From Reclinomonas americana ATCC 50394 (lineage: Eukaryota > Jakobida > Jakobea > Jakobida), in NCBI GenBank assembly GCA_048213135.1, contig PS015762.1:8395-34113 (forward strand): 25,719 bases of DNA, in the 5' to 3' direction. The position numbers and the translations under genes are program-made. Positions 15,045 through 23,492 of this stretch are shown here, piece by piece. The notes under the pieces were generated by a model. It worked only from the letters and a program-made list of their open reading frames with translations. It did no database searches and was not told the origin of the DNA. Numbering within the stretch: position 1 is the first letter of the stretch; every line of letters starts with the position of its first letter.

Positions 15045-16118
15045 ATGACGAATCTGGACAAGCCCGCACTATCTCGACGGCGCTTCAACAATCTGGTGCT
15101 GGGTGCCGTCCCGGCCCTTGCGGCCGCCCGGCCGGCCCTTGCGCAATCGAAGGACCTCCGGGTCGTGATTTCCGCCGTCTACCGGAAATCTTTCGAAAGC
15201 TTCATCGTTCCAAAAATGAAGGAGCTCTATAACGTCAACGTCATTCCCTCGCCCTTCCTCAGCGGAGAAGCCCTTACGCGAGCCATCGCGCAGCGCGAAA
15301 ACCCTAGCATCAGCCTGTTCACGCTTGATCAGGGGCCGTGGCTGCAAGGCAAGGAAGTGGGCCTGTGGCTGACGCTCGACCCGAAGCGGGCGCCTAGCCT
15401 GGAGAACGTCTTCAAGAATTACCGCGACACTGATGGCAAGGGGTCGGCGGTGTTCAGCTATCTTCTGGGGCTGCTTTATGACGAGGCGGCCCTTAGGTCA
15501 GCAAATGTCGAAGCGCCCACATCATTCTTCGACATGTGGAGGCCCGAATACAAGAGTCGCGTCACTATTCCGCAATTTTCTAGCACGTTTGCTTTCATTT
15601 TGTTGGCTGAGACCGACCGTCTGCTCGGGGGCTCGCCAGCCGGGCCGTTCGACAAGGGATTCTCCAAACTCCGAGAACTGAGGCCAAATATCGCGAGCTT
15701 CGTCGGACCCGCGGGGCAATACATCCAGCTCTTCCAGCAGAAGGAGATCTGGCTGACGCAAGGAGCCCATTTCACCGCTCTGCAGGCATCGAGGGCCGGT
15801 CTGCCTGTGGTGTGGAAGTTGCCGAAGGAAGGGGCGGTCGCTGTCGCCCACTACATGGGCATACCCAACAATGCGCCAAATCTCGATGAAACCTACAAGC
15901 TCATAGAGCTCATGCTTTCGCCTGAATATCAGAAGCAGATCGCCATGATCGACTTCATGGGACCGGTGAACGGCAAGACCGAGCTCGACCCCGCCTTTGC
16001 CGCTGGCTTCCCGTTGACGCGCGAAGCGGTGGAGAGCGCCGCTCAAGTGCCTTGGGCTGCCTATGGTCGCGACCGCATCGCGCTAGGCGAGCGCTGGCAA
16101 CGCGAGATTCAGGCGTAA
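15045..16118 (+). CDS. Extracellular solute-binding protein of an ABC importer (PotD-like)
   Basis: The 357-residue protein carries a Tat signal (SRRRF at 10-14, followed by a hydrophobic stretch and an ALA-Q cleavage site near 34). The mature region resembles the spermidine/putrescine and iron/phosphonate-type binding proteins of cluster D (LRVVISAVYRKSFESFIVPKMKELY, QGPWLQGKEVGLWLTLD). The ATG at 15045 is preferred over an in-frame TTG at 15039, since GAGGGG sits seven bases before it. The downstream ATPase and two permeases make it the first gene of a complete importer. The family includes binding proteins for polyamines, 2-aminoethylphosphonate and other amino compounds. The aminotransferase at the end of the operon suggests an amino-containing ligand. 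This is an inference. Confidence 0.9.
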   Translation: MTNLDKPALSRRRFNNLVLGAVPALAAARPALAQSKDLRVVISAVYRKSFESFIVPKMKELYNVNVIPSPFLSGEALTRAIAQRENPSISLFTLDQGPWLQGKEVGLWLTLDPKRAPSLENVFKNYRDTDGKGSAVFSYLLGLLYDEAALRSANVEAPTSFFDMWRPEYKSRVTIPQFSSTFAFILLAETDRLLGGSPAGPFDKGFSKLRELRPNIASFVGPAGQYIQLFQQKEIWLTQGAHFTALQASRAGLPVVWKLPKEGAVAVAHYMGIPNNAPNLDETYKLIELMLSPEYQKQIAMIDFMGPVNGKTELDPAFAAGFPLTREAVESAAQVPWAAYGRDRIALGERWQREIQA

Positions 16119-16129
16119 GGGAAGCCGCA

Positions 16130-17212
16130 GTGCCCGAAAGACAGCCGCCCGCAGCCTCGCTCACCATTACAGGCCTGACGAAATCGTTCGGCGGCGTACA
16201 GGTGCTGAAAGGAATCGACCTGGCCGTGGCGCCGGGCGAATTTATCTCGCTTGTCGGCCCTTCGGGGTGTGGCAAGACCACGACGCTGAACATCATTGCC
16301 GGTTTCGAGGCGCCCAATGGCGGCGATATCCGCATCGACGACGCCTCGATCGTGAAGCTGCCTTCCTTTCGGCGCGGCCTCGGCATGGTCTTCCAGAGCC
16401 ACGCCCTGTTTCCACATCTGACCGTTGCCGAGAACATCGGCTTTGGCTTGCTGATGAGGAAGCGTCCCAAATCGGAAATCGCGAGGCAGGTCGGCCGCGC
16501 GCTGGAGATGGTTCGCCTCGAGGGTTTCCAAAATCGCTATCCGCGGGAATTATCGGGCGGACAGCAACAGCGCATCGGGCTCGCAAGGGCGCTGACGGTC
16601 GAGCCGCGTATCATTTTGCTCGACGAGCCCTTGAGCAGTCTCGACGCCAAGCTGCGACGCGAGATGCAGTTTGAAATCCGTCAGATCCAGCAAGAGGTCA
16701 AGACGACGGCGATCTATGTGACGCATGATCAGGAGGAAGCGCTGACGATGTCGGACCGCATCGTCCTGATGAACAAGGGTGTGGTGGAACAGGTCGGCAG
16801 TCCGATCGAACTGTATTCGCGTCCGACGAGCGAATTCTCGGCTGCATTCATCGGCCATGCGAGCTTCCTCGATGGCAGGGTTTTCGACGCGGCCGCTGGG
16901 CGCGTCGCCCTCGACGACGGCGTATTTGCAAATGTGGCGGATTGTCGATCCCTAACAGCGGGCGAGCAGGTTCGGCTCGCCGTCAGGCCGGATCGCGTTC
17001 ATCTGGACCTCGGCGATGGCGATTTCGCCGGAACCTTGGTGACGCGCGCCTTCGTCGGTCCCATCCTGCATTGCGAGGTCGTCTTGCCAGGTGGAGCTCG
17101 CCTTCAGGCACATGTTCCGGCACGGACGGGCCTTGCTGCGTCGGCGGGAGACCGCGTTTCGATCAGGATTGAGCCGCAGGACTGGCTGGTTATTCAGGCC
17201 GGAGCCAGATGA
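16130..17212 (+). CDS. ABC transporter ATP-binding protein (PotA/FbpC type)
   Basis: The 360-residue ATPase has Walker A GPSGCGKT from residue 43, Q-loop FQSHALFP, signature LSGGQ at 141-145 and Walker B LLDEP with D165/E166. The H-loop is in VTHDQEEALT, and a C-terminal TOBE domain covers about 270-355. This is the long spermidine/iron/maltose-like importer type. The start is GTG 16130 with AGGGAAG five bases upstream. The frame extends to 16052, but only within the preceding gene. Its stop overlaps the next start (ATGA at 17209), so translation of the permease is coupled. It energises uptake of the ligand of the binding protein at 15045. Confidence 0.95.
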   Translation: MPERQPPAASLTITGLTKSFGGVQVLKGIDLAVAPGEFISLVGPSGCGKTTTLNIIAGFEAPNGGDIRIDDASIVKLPSFRRGLGMVFQSHALFPHLTVAENIGFGLLMRKRPKSEIARQVGRALEMVRLEGFQNRYPRELSGGQQQRIGLARALTVEPRIILLDEPLSSLDAKLRREMQFEIRQIQQEVKTTAIYVTHDQEEALTMSDRIVLMNKGVVEQVGSPIELYSRPTSEFSAAFIGHASFLDGRVFDAAAGRVALDDGVFANVADCRSLTAGEQVRLAVRPDRVHLDLGDGDFAGTLVTRAFVGPILHCEVVLPGGARLQAHVPARTGLAASAGDRVSIRIEPQDWLVIQAGAR

Positions 17213-18138
17213 ACGAGGCAACGCTCACCAGAACGCTCACGGGCGTCCCGATCATCCTGCTGCTGCTGGTNNNNNNNNNNNNNNNNNNNNCCGACTCACC
17301 AGAACGCTCCACGGGCGTCCCGCTCATCCTGCTGCTGCTGGTCTTTTTCGTCCTTCCCCTCAGCATGGTGCTTGTGCTCGCCTTCAGGCCCTTCGACGCG
17401 CAGGCGATCGTCGGAGCGAGTTGGACCTTGGGGAATTTCCGGCGCTTCCTGCTCGATAGCAGCTACCTGCTGACTCTCTGGAGGACCGTCTGGATATCTC
17501 TCGCGATCACGGTCCTGACCATCGTATTCGGCTATCCCATCGCGTGGCATCTCAACGGGCTTAAATCCAGGAGCGCACGGCTTTGGCTGACGCTCATCGT
17601 CCTGCTGCCGCTGATGACCAGTCTTGTCGTCTCGTCTTTTGCCTGGGTGTTCATCCTCGGCAACAACGGTGTGGTTAGCCATGCCTTGCAATGGCTGAAG
17701 CTCCTTGATCGACCGACCGGCTTCCTCAACACCACGACCGGGGTCATCATCGTCAGCACCTATAGTTACATATCCTTCTCCATCCTCGCGATCTTCGCGA
17801 CCTTGCAGACGATCAACCAAGGCTTCGCCCGTGCTGCGGCCGTGCATGGCGCCAGCCCCTTTCAGACCTTTGTTCGCGTTGTCCTGCCCTTGAGCATCCC
17901 CGGGATCGTTTCCGGCGCGCTTATCGTCTTCGCCTTGTCCATGGCCGGTTTCGTAGTGCCGTTCCTGATAGGCGGCGGCCGCGTATCGGTGATTCCGCTG
18001 CTTATCTTCCAATTTACGCTTCAGCTCTTCGATTGGCCGGGTGCGGCCGCTCTCGGCGTCATTCTTTTCGTTCTCACTCTCGGCCTCACCTGGGCGATCT
18101 CGACCGCCGCCCAGCGCTTGACCCCATGGGAGCGGTGA
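17209..18138 (+). CDS. ABC transporter permease, interrupted by an assembly gap
   Basis: This is a membrane subunit of the PotB/FbpB-like type with about six transmembrane segments. The EAA-type cytoplasmic loop is at about 220-240, counting the gap (AAAVHGASPFQTFVRVVLPLSIPGI). The coding frame runs through 20 unknown bases at 17271-17290. A 47-base stretch before the gap is repeated after it, so the first helix appears twice. If one copy is counted (removing 17271-17342, 72 bases) the frame is kept and the protein has 285 residues, the normal family length. The doubled N-terminus is therefore probably an assembly artefact. It is coupled to the ATPase gene by an ATGA overlap and is followed by the second permease after one base. 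Confidence 0.9.
   Translation: MNEATLTRTLTGVPIILLLLXXXXXXXXDSPERSTGVPLILLLLVFFVLPLSMVLVLAFRPFDAQAIVGASWTLGNFRRFLLDSSYLLTLWRTVWISLAITVLTIVFGYPIAWHLNGLKSRSARLWLTLIVLLPLMTSLVVSSFAWVFILGNNGVVSHALQWLKLLDRPTGFLNTTTGVIIVSTYSYISFSILAIFATLQTINQGFARAAAVHGASPFQTFVRVVLPLSIPGIVSGALIVFALSMAGFVVPFLIGGGRVSVIPLLIFQFTLQLFDWPGAAALGVILFVLTLGLTWAISTAAQRLTPWER
17224..17270 (+). repeat. Copy 1 of a gap-flanking duplication
   Basis: This 47-base stretch, coding for TRTLTGVPIILLLLV and neighbours, is nearly identical to 17295-17342. It lies directly before the unknown bases and probably represents the end of one contig. Confidence 0.85.
17271..17290. other. Assembly gap of 20 unknown bases
   Basis: The run of N is exactly 20 bases, a common placeholder length for a scaffold join. 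It sits between two copies of the same 47-48-base sequence inside the permease gene, so the true gap is probably negative (overlapping contig ends). Confidence 0.95.
17295..17342 (+). repeat. Copy 2 of a gap-flanking duplication
   Basis: This 48-base stretch repeats 17224-17270 with one inserted C and one A-to-C change. The insertion shifts the frame within the copy, which fits low-quality bases at a contig end rather than a biological duplication. Confidence 0.85.
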
Positions 18139-18139
18139 G

Positions 18140-18916
18140 ATGCGCTGGCTCGGCAGGCTTTTCATTGCATCGATCTACGCCGCGCTACTTGCGCCCGTCG
18201 TCCTCGTAATCGGCGCGTCCCTCACCAGCGGCGATTATCTTCAGTTTCCGCCAAATGGGCTGTCGTTGCGCTGGTACGGGGCAATGCTGAACGATCGCGA
18301 GATGGTCGGTGGCCTGAAGATCAGTCTCCTGGTGGCTGCCGCGACGGTCGCCCTCTCGGTACCCATCGGCGCGCTTGGCGCGATCTATGTCGATACTCTG
18401 CCCAGATCCCGCCGAGCGGTCGTTGCCTCGCTATTCCTGACGCCTATCAGCGTGCCACTCGTTCTGACTGGCTTCGCGCTGCTCGTGCTCTTCACCAAGC
18501 TCGAACTGCTCAATCTTGCGGGGCTCATCATCGGCCATACGGTGATCGCAGTGCCCTACGTGCTGCGCACGGCGCTCGCCAGCCTGTCGCTGAACGATCA
18601 GGCCGTGCCACGAGCCGCCGCCATCCTCGGAGCGCGTCCGTGGAAAGTCCTTTGGCATGTGACATTGCCGCTGCTGCGTCCAGGACTGGTCTCCGGAGGG
18701 CTCTTCGCGCTGCTGACGTCGTTCAACAACGTCGCGACCTCCGTCTTCATCGCAGCACCGGGCGACAATCCGCTGCCCGTCGTGATCTTCAGCCGGATGG
18801 ACAATCTCGGTGAGCCGTCCATCGCGGCAGCAAGCGCCACGACCATTATCCTCACCGCTCTCACCTGCCTGGTTTTGGAGAAACGCTATGCCCTGTTCCG
18901 GTCACTCGGCGGCTGA
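18140..18916 (+). CDS. ABC transporter permease (PotC-like)
   Basis: The 258-residue protein has an N-terminal membrane anchor (residues 8-28) and the PotC-type segment LTSGDYLQFPPNGLSLRWY. Five further hydrophobic segments follow. The EAA-like loop at about 150-175 reads RAAAILGARPWKVLWHVTLPLLRPG. The start at ATG 18140 lies one base after the stop of the first permease (TGAGATG), so expression is coupled. With 17209-18138 it forms the heterodimeric membrane channel of the importer. The next gene follows after 27 bases. Confidence 0.92.
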   Translation: MRWLGRLFIASIYAALLAPVVLVIGASLTSGDYLQFPPNGLSLRWYGAMLNDREMVGGLKISLLVAAATVALSVPIGALGAIYVDTLPRSRRAVVASLFLTPISVPLVLTGFALLVLFTKLELLNLAGLIIGHTVIAVPYVLRTALASLSLNDQAVPRAAAILGARPWKVLWHVTLPLLRPGLVSGGLFALLTSFNNVATSVFIAAPGDNPLPVVIFSRMDNLGEPSIAAASATTIILTALTCLVLEKRYALFRSLGG

Positions 18917-18943
18917 GCCGTCCGAGCGCAGCGGAGCGCCGTC

Positions 18944-19783
18944 ATGACGGCCGCTACATTGTCTGCCCGGGGCGCGGTGCTGTTCGTCAGCGGCCTCGAT
19001 CTCGGCGCTCTCGGCTCATGCCGTCAATCTGGCGCTGATCTGGTCTGTGTGGACCTCGAGGACGCCGTGCCCCCGGATCTGAAGGACAGGGCGCGTGCGG
19101 GTCTTGCAGCCGCCTTGCAGGCTGAAGGTGCCGGCCCGGCACCCGTAGTCGTCCGTATCAATGCGATCCGAAGCTGGATGGGCATCGAAGATCTCCGAGC
19201 CTGTCTTGCGCTCTCCGATCGCATCGCCGGCGTCATGCTTCCAAAAGTCGACAGCGCCGACGAAATCCGGTGGGTCGCAACGCTGGCGGAAGAAGCCAGC
19301 TCGTCGATCGAATTGTTGGCGATCATCGAGACGGCGAAGGGGTTGGCCGAGGTCGCCGGGATCGCCACCGCGCATTCGCGCCTGCGGGGCCTCGTCTTCG
19401 GAGGATTTGATCTCTCGACTGCACTCGGCTGCGCGATGGCCTGGGAACCTCTGGTCCATGCGCGCTCCGTCGTCGTTCACGCGGCGGCCCTGGCGGGGAT
19501 AGACGTTATAGATGCACCGCACGCCGCCATTGATGACGAAGAGGGGCTCAGGGATGCGACAAAGCGCTCCAAGGCGCTCGGCATGACGGGCAAGGCTGCG
19601 AAAGACGTTCGCCAGATCGATATCATCCAGGACGTTCTGCGCCCAAGCCCGCAGGAGATCGCCCATGCTCAACGCATCGTCGCCCTGTTTGACGCTGCGC
19701 CAGGAACTCCGCTGATCGTCGACGGACGACTGGTCGAGTTGCCGACAATCCGGCGCCTGCGTCGTATAGGAGTCTCACAGTGA
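18944..19783 (+). CDS. HpcH/HpaI aldolase or citrate-lyase beta (CitE)-like lyase
   Basis: The 279-residue TIM-barrel enzyme has the family motifs DLEDAVP near residue 37, R71 in VVRIN, PKV at 99-101, metal ligand E129 in IIETAKGL and D156 in GGFDLS. CitE-like enzymes cleave or form C-C bonds of malyl-CoA-type or 2-keto-3-hydroxy compounds, with magnesium. Many family members have an IHPxQI segment near the C-terminal part of the barrel. Here the corresponding stretch is KDVRQI, without the histidine, so the substrate may differ from CoA thioesters. The start is ATG 18944. The stop overlaps the GTG start of the aminotransferase (GTGA), which shows translational coupling. A joint pathway with the aminotransferase is inferred. 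Confidence 0.85.
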   Translation: MTAATLSARGAVLFVSGLDLGALGSCRQSGADLVCVDLEDAVPPDLKDRARAGLAAALQAEGAGPAPVVVRINAIRSWMGIEDLRACLALSDRIAGVMLPKVDSADEIRWVATLAEEASSSIELLAIIETAKGLAEVAGIATAHSRLRGLVFGGFDLSTALGCAMAWEPLVHARSVVVHAAALAGIDVIDAPHAAIDDEEGLRDATKRSKALGMTGKAAKDVRQIDIIQDVLRPSPQEIAHAQRIVALFDAAPGTPLIVDGRLVELPTIRRLRRIGVSQ

Positions 19784-20994
19784 CCGAGCCCCGTCGGAGA
19801 CTATCAGCGCTGGCGCGCAGCATATCGCCGTCGCCCACCCTGGCGATGAACAAACGGTCGAGCGAAGCCGGCACCGCGAGCCGGCCGGTCATTCCGATGA
19901 GCCTGGGCGAGCCGGACTTCCACACGCCCGCCCTAGTCAAGGCGGCGGGCATCAGAGCGATCGAGCAGAATTTTACGAAGTACACTGCCGCCGACGGCAC
20001 ATCCGACCTCAAGGGCGCAATTCTCGAAAAGCTCCGACGCGAGAACGGTATTTCGGCGCATGCAAATCAGATCGTTGTTGCCGGCGGCGCCAAGGTCGCG
20101 ACCTTCGCCGCGCTTCAGTGCATTCTGGATCCCGGCGACGAGGTCATTATCCCCGCGCCCTACTGGCCTTCGTACATCGATCTCGTCAAACTCGCCGGCG
20201 GCACGCCGGTCATCGTCCCAACCAGAGAGGCATCGGGCTTCAAGCTGACCACGGCCGAGCTGAACGGTGTTCTCGGCCCCCGAACACGCGCGCTCATTCT
20301 GAACTCGCCGTCAAATCCGAGCGGTGCCGTTTACGACCAGGACGAGTTGCGGGGCATTGCTGAAGCCATCGCCGATCACGAGAAGATCTGGGTCATCGCC
20401 GACGAGCTCTACGAGCATCTGTACTACACTCCTATGAAGCCGGTCTCGTTCGCTGCAGCCGCGCCCGCGATCTCGGACCGCACGATCACCGTCAACGGCT
20501 TCTCGAAAGGCTACTGCATGACTGGCTGGCGGCTTGCCTTCGCCGTTGGCCCCCAGGACGTAATGGCTGCGATCTCCAATGTCGTCGGTCAAATCCAGGG
20601 AAGTTCCAGCAGCATAGCCCAGGCTGCCGGTGTCGTGGCGCTCAGCGGGGGCGATGATAGCCTGGAGACCAATCGGCAGAACTTCCGCGAACGGCGCGAT
20701 CTCCTGGTGTCCGGTCTAAATGCGATAGCCGGCCTCTCCGTTAGGGCTCCGGAGGGGGCCTTCTATGTCTATGCCAACTGTGCAGAGCTGATCGGCCGCA
20801 GCACCGCTGCCGGCCAACATATTGCGTCGGACGTGGCGTTGGCGGACATCTTGCTAACCGAAGCCGCCGTTTCATCGGTGGCCGGGAGCGCGTTTGGGCT
20901 CAGCCCGTATTTGCGGCTTTCATACGCTTTGGATACCGCAAAGATCGCTATGGGGATCGAGCGGATCGACGAGTTTTGCGGCAGTCTCATTTAG
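19780..20994 (+). CDS. Pyridoxal-phosphate-dependent aminotransferase, class I (AspAT-like)
   Basis: The 404-residue enzyme shows the class I/II landmarks: an N-terminal SLGEPDFHTP motif, N179 in NSPSNPSG, D208 in ADELYEHLYY and the Schiff-base lysine K243 in NGFSKGYCMTGWR. A C-terminal arginine in YLRLSYA binds the substrate carboxylate. The start is GTG 19780, overlapping the lyase stop, with TAGGAG upstream. It is the last gene of the importer operon. It probably transfers the amino group of the imported compound, or of a product of the lyase, to a keto acid. Which substrate is used is not visible. It is not the class V type (PhnW) used for 2-aminoethylphosphonate. Confidence 0.92.
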   Translation: MTEPRRRLSALARSISPSPTLAMNKRSSEAGTASRPVIPMSLGEPDFHTPALVKAAGIRAIEQNFTKYTAADGTSDLKGAILEKLRRENGISAHANQIVVAGGAKVATFAALQCILDPGDEVIIPAPYWPSYIDLVKLAGGTPVIVPTREASGFKLTTAELNGVLGPRTRALILNSPSNPSGAVYDQDELRGIAEAIADHEKIWVIADELYEHLYYTPMKPVSFAAAAPAISDRTITVNGFSKGYCMTGWRLAFAVGPQDVMAAISNVVGQIQGSSSSIAQAAGVVALSGGDDSLETNRQNFRERRDLLVSGLNAIAGLSVRAPEGAFYVYANCAELIGRSTAAGQHIASDVALADILLTEAAVSSVAGSAFGLSPYLRLSYALDTAKIAMGIERIDEFCGSLI

Positions 20995-21104
20995 GCGGTT
21001 GTGCCGATCAACTCCTTGACGATCAATGAGGTGTTGCGCCGGGCGCGATTGGGCTGCCTAGAAAATCCTGATCTGCTGGCGGCATTCAGGAATGCAGCTA
21101 GAGG

Positions 21105-21311
21105 AAAATCGTTGCCCTGGGCCTCGGCGCCGCCAGCGCCCATGCCGGAAACGTTCTGGTTGTTCTTTCCGACTCCGATAAGCTCGACCTCAAGGACGGC
21201 AAGGTCTGCAGGACCGGCTTCTACCTCAATGAATTGATGCAGCCGGTGAAGATGCTGATCGACGCCGGTCACGAGGTGACTTTCGCCACCCCGCAGGGCA
21301 ATGCGCCAGCT
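21105..21311 (+). pseudogene. Truncated DJ-1/PfpI-family gene, 5' fragment
   Basis: In one frame the bases encode a signal-peptide-like start (KIVALGLGAASAHAG), then NVLVVLSDSDKLDL, TGFYLNELMQPVKMLIDAGHEVTFATPQGNAP. This is the N-terminal third of secreted DJ-1/PfpI (type 1 glutamine-amidotransferase-like) proteins. No start codon is in frame: a TAG precedes the segment at 21099-21101. The homology stops after the codons at about 21311, so the catalytic cysteine region is missing. The frame then runs on as unrelated sequence to about 21635, antisense to the next gene. The 386 bases from 20995 to 21380 contain nothing else recognisable. The break probably marks where the following block joined the chromosome. 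Confidence 0.75.
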
Positions 21312-21380
21312 GCCATCGTTCCCTGGCCCGTCAACATAGTTATTCGATTCACTTGCGGCACACGCCAGTGCGGTAGAACG
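21312..21380. other. Junction stretch between the PfpI remnant and the second defence block
   Basis: These 69 bases follow the point where PfpI homology ends and precede the stop of the minus-strand 703-residue gene. I see no coding signal, terminator or obvious target-site repeat. It is a candidate recombination scar. Confidence 0.35.
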
Positions 21381-23492
21381 TTATGTCGCCAGGACCTCGG
21401 GCTTGCCATTCCCACCAATATCTTCTCGCGGCGGATGGCGAAACCGCGCGGCCGCGCTGAGACTGGTTATCGAAGGCGACGATGCGGAACCATCCTTCTT
21501 GCTTCCCCGTTTGCGGCTGGCCTTGCGCGCGTCCGAAGCGCGCTTCTCTGCAGCTTTGGTTGCGTCGCTTGGACTGATGCGTCGCGCCGGCACGCGAACG
21601 ATGAGCACGCCGCGACTGATGCCGTCTTGCAGTAAATCCCCGACCACAGGCTTGAAGCGCGTTCTGATATCTCCCGAAATCCCGTCCCGGGTCGTCAGAT
21701 CCAGAACCAGCAGAATCCCGATCGGAATGTTTGTGATCTGATAGAGCGCAGTTTGCTCGCCGTAGGATGCGAGCAGATTGTCGAACGACGCGTCGTATGC
21801 CTCACGCTTCACTTCAGTAACGAACCGGCTTCCCTTGTATGTGTGGGAAACGTCGGCGCGACCACCGCCAATCCCCGATAATTCAGCGACTGTTCCTAGC
21901 TTCCGGCTTCGCAGGAAACGGATGAAGTCTTGCTGCAGCTCCTTTTCGAGCGGATCGCGCTCGCCGTCCGCGATGAACAAATACTTCACTGTCGGGTCGA
22001 TCCCAGGTGTCATGTCCAACCGCCCTTCGAGAAAGAGCAGGGTCTGGTAGATCATCGCTTCGACGAGGATTTTTGTCTGAGGAACGTCAGCGACCTCAGG
22101 GATTGCCATGAAGGCTTCCACCACGGTGGCGACCGCCTCGACGATGGTCGGGCTCAGATTCTCCTTCTCGACCAGACCGACGTTCGTGACAACGGCATTG
22201 GTGATCCTCTCCCTGTCCGCGTATGATAGTGCGCCCGAGCTAAGGATGGCGGCGACCCCCGGGCTTGTGGGTGCCGCCTCACTAGGGCGGGCAGGAGCGT
22301 CGATCAGCGCAGCATCGGTTCGGGCGATCAGATCCTTCGCGGTAACTCCGAGTTCCCCCTCGCCATTGGCCTCGAGCCAATCCCGTAGAACGTAGAGTTG
22401 AGCTCGGTTCGCGGCGACGGAAGCCTCGATACGTGGGCGGACCAGCCATTCCAGCCCGCCGTCGATCGAGCGCCGGAAAATTGAGCGACTCGCCGAGTAA
22501 ATGGTGAGCAACTCGGTCTCGATGATTCGGACTGCGTCGAGCCACGCCGGCTTCTGTAGCGCATCGCTGAGCGTCTCCAAGCGCACCGCAAGCGAGGCCC
22601 AAGCCGCGACCTGAACCGACTTGGCCCCGGTAAGGAGATCGCTTTCGAAAGCGGAGTATGCCGAATAGGCGAACGCCTCGCGCTGGAGGGGCTCGCTACG
22701 CTCTGCGTCACGTATCCCCCGGTTGTCATAGAAATCGTCGAGCGTCCCAATGGCAAGCGCGAGAACGTGTGCGTCTGACCGCGTTTCCCGTCGCGTATAA
22801 GCGGTTTCAAAGTGCGTTTGGGCGAGGCGAAAGTGCCCTCGCGCCTCACCGGCGCTTTGGGCGGCGAATGCCAGCCCGACCTCGCTCATTCCGAGCTCGA
22901 ACGCTGCCTCGTCCGCAGCAGCGTCGCGGTCCAACAAGGCTTGAAGAAACGCGACAATGCCTAGGTTGGGAGATTCCGCATGCAAATATCCGCCGATCCG
23001 CGCGGCATGGGAAAGATAGGCGGGATCGTCGTCGACGTCGGTGATTGCAATGTCGCCGGTTAGCCGTGCGGCCCGGCGGGGGTCCTGGCGCTTCATCAGG
23101 AGCGCCCCACGCAGCGCGGCTGTTCTCAAACTCGCGGGGTTATCGCGCTCCTTTGCGATGTCGAGCCAATTCAGGAAGCATCGCTGTTCGAGCGGCTCTG
23201 GCAGGGGCGCGCGAACCAATAGCGCGTCGACCAAAAGGTTGACGGCGATGTCCTGTCGAACGCGCGTGAGGACATCGGCCACAAATCCGGCCACCGCTTC
23301 GTCCTCTCGACGACCCTCATCCATAACGAGCGCCACGAATTCTGGCGCGAACGGAGAGGTCGCTACGATCTCAGGCTCGTTCAAAATAGCGAGCAGGCCA
23401 CCAAAGTCTGCGACTGCCGGCTGGCGGCCTGCTGCCAGGACCGTCTCCATCTCACGCAGCAGCAGGTGCATGGGCTCACCAGAGATAATCAT
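21381..23492 (-). CDS. 703-residue protein with C-terminal PD-(D/E)XK nuclease domain
   Basis: The first 500 or so residues are helical and rich in Leu, Ala and Glu. They show no catalytic motif and look like a helical repeat scaffold. Near the C-terminus a nuclease-like fold is visible: helix IRFLRSRK, then GGRADVSH with D547, then FVTEVK with E560 and K562, followed by a helix with a conserved-looking YGEQ. This D-x12-ExK arrangement is the PD-(D/E)XK signature. The last 60 residues are basic and low in complexity. ATG 23492 overlaps the ATPase gene by 17 bases; ATG 23471 is an alternative. Being coupled to an SMC-like ATPase, it probably acts as its effector nuclease. The exact family is not recognised. 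Confidence 0.65.
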   Translation of the reverse strand: MIISGEPMHLLLREMETVLAAGRQPAVADFGGLLAILNEPEIVATSPFAPEFVALVMDEGRREDEAVAGFVADVLTRVRQDIAVNLLVDALLVRAPLPEPLEQRCFLNWLDIAKERDNPASLRTAALRGALLMKRQDPRRAARLTGDIAITDVDDDPAYLSHAARIGGYLHAESPNLGIVAFLQALLDRDAAADEAAFELGMSEVGLAFAAQSAGEARGHFRLAQTHFETAYTRRETRSDAHVLALAIGTLDDFYDNRGIRDAERSEPLQREAFAYSAYSAFESDLLTGAKSVQVAAWASLAVRLETLSDALQKPAWLDAVRIIETELLTIYSASRSIFRRSIDGGLEWLVRPRIEASVAANRAQLYVLRDWLEANGEGELGVTAKDLIARTDAALIDAPARPSEAAPTSPGVAAILSSGALSYADRERITNAVVTNVGLVEKENLSPTIVEAVATVVEAFMAIPEVADVPQTKILVEAMIYQTLLFLEGRLDMTPGIDPTVKYLFIADGERDPLEKELQQDFIRFLRSRKLGTVAELSGIGGGRADVSHTYKGSRFVTEVKREAYDASFDNLLASYGEQTALYQITNIPIGILLVLDLTTRDGISGDIRTRFKPVVGDLLQDGISRGVLIVRVPARRISPSDATKAAEKRASDARKASRKRGSKKDGSASSPSITSLSAAARFRHPPREDIGGNGKPEVLAT

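Noticed and set aside
17224-17342. Biological tandem duplication of the first permease helix
   Set aside because: The copies flank a placeholder run of 20 N and differ by a frame-shifting base, which fits overlapping contig ends much better.
17296-18165. Long minus-strand open frame (289 codons) opposite the first permease
   Set aside because: It gives a highly charged low-complexity protein that mirrors the hydrophobic permease codons. The plus frame has clear transmembrane and EAA-loop features.
21001-21237. Small open frame (78 codons, GTG start) after the aminotransferase
   Set aside because: No Shine-Dalgarno and no motif; its second half overlaps the better-supported PfpI remnant in another frame.
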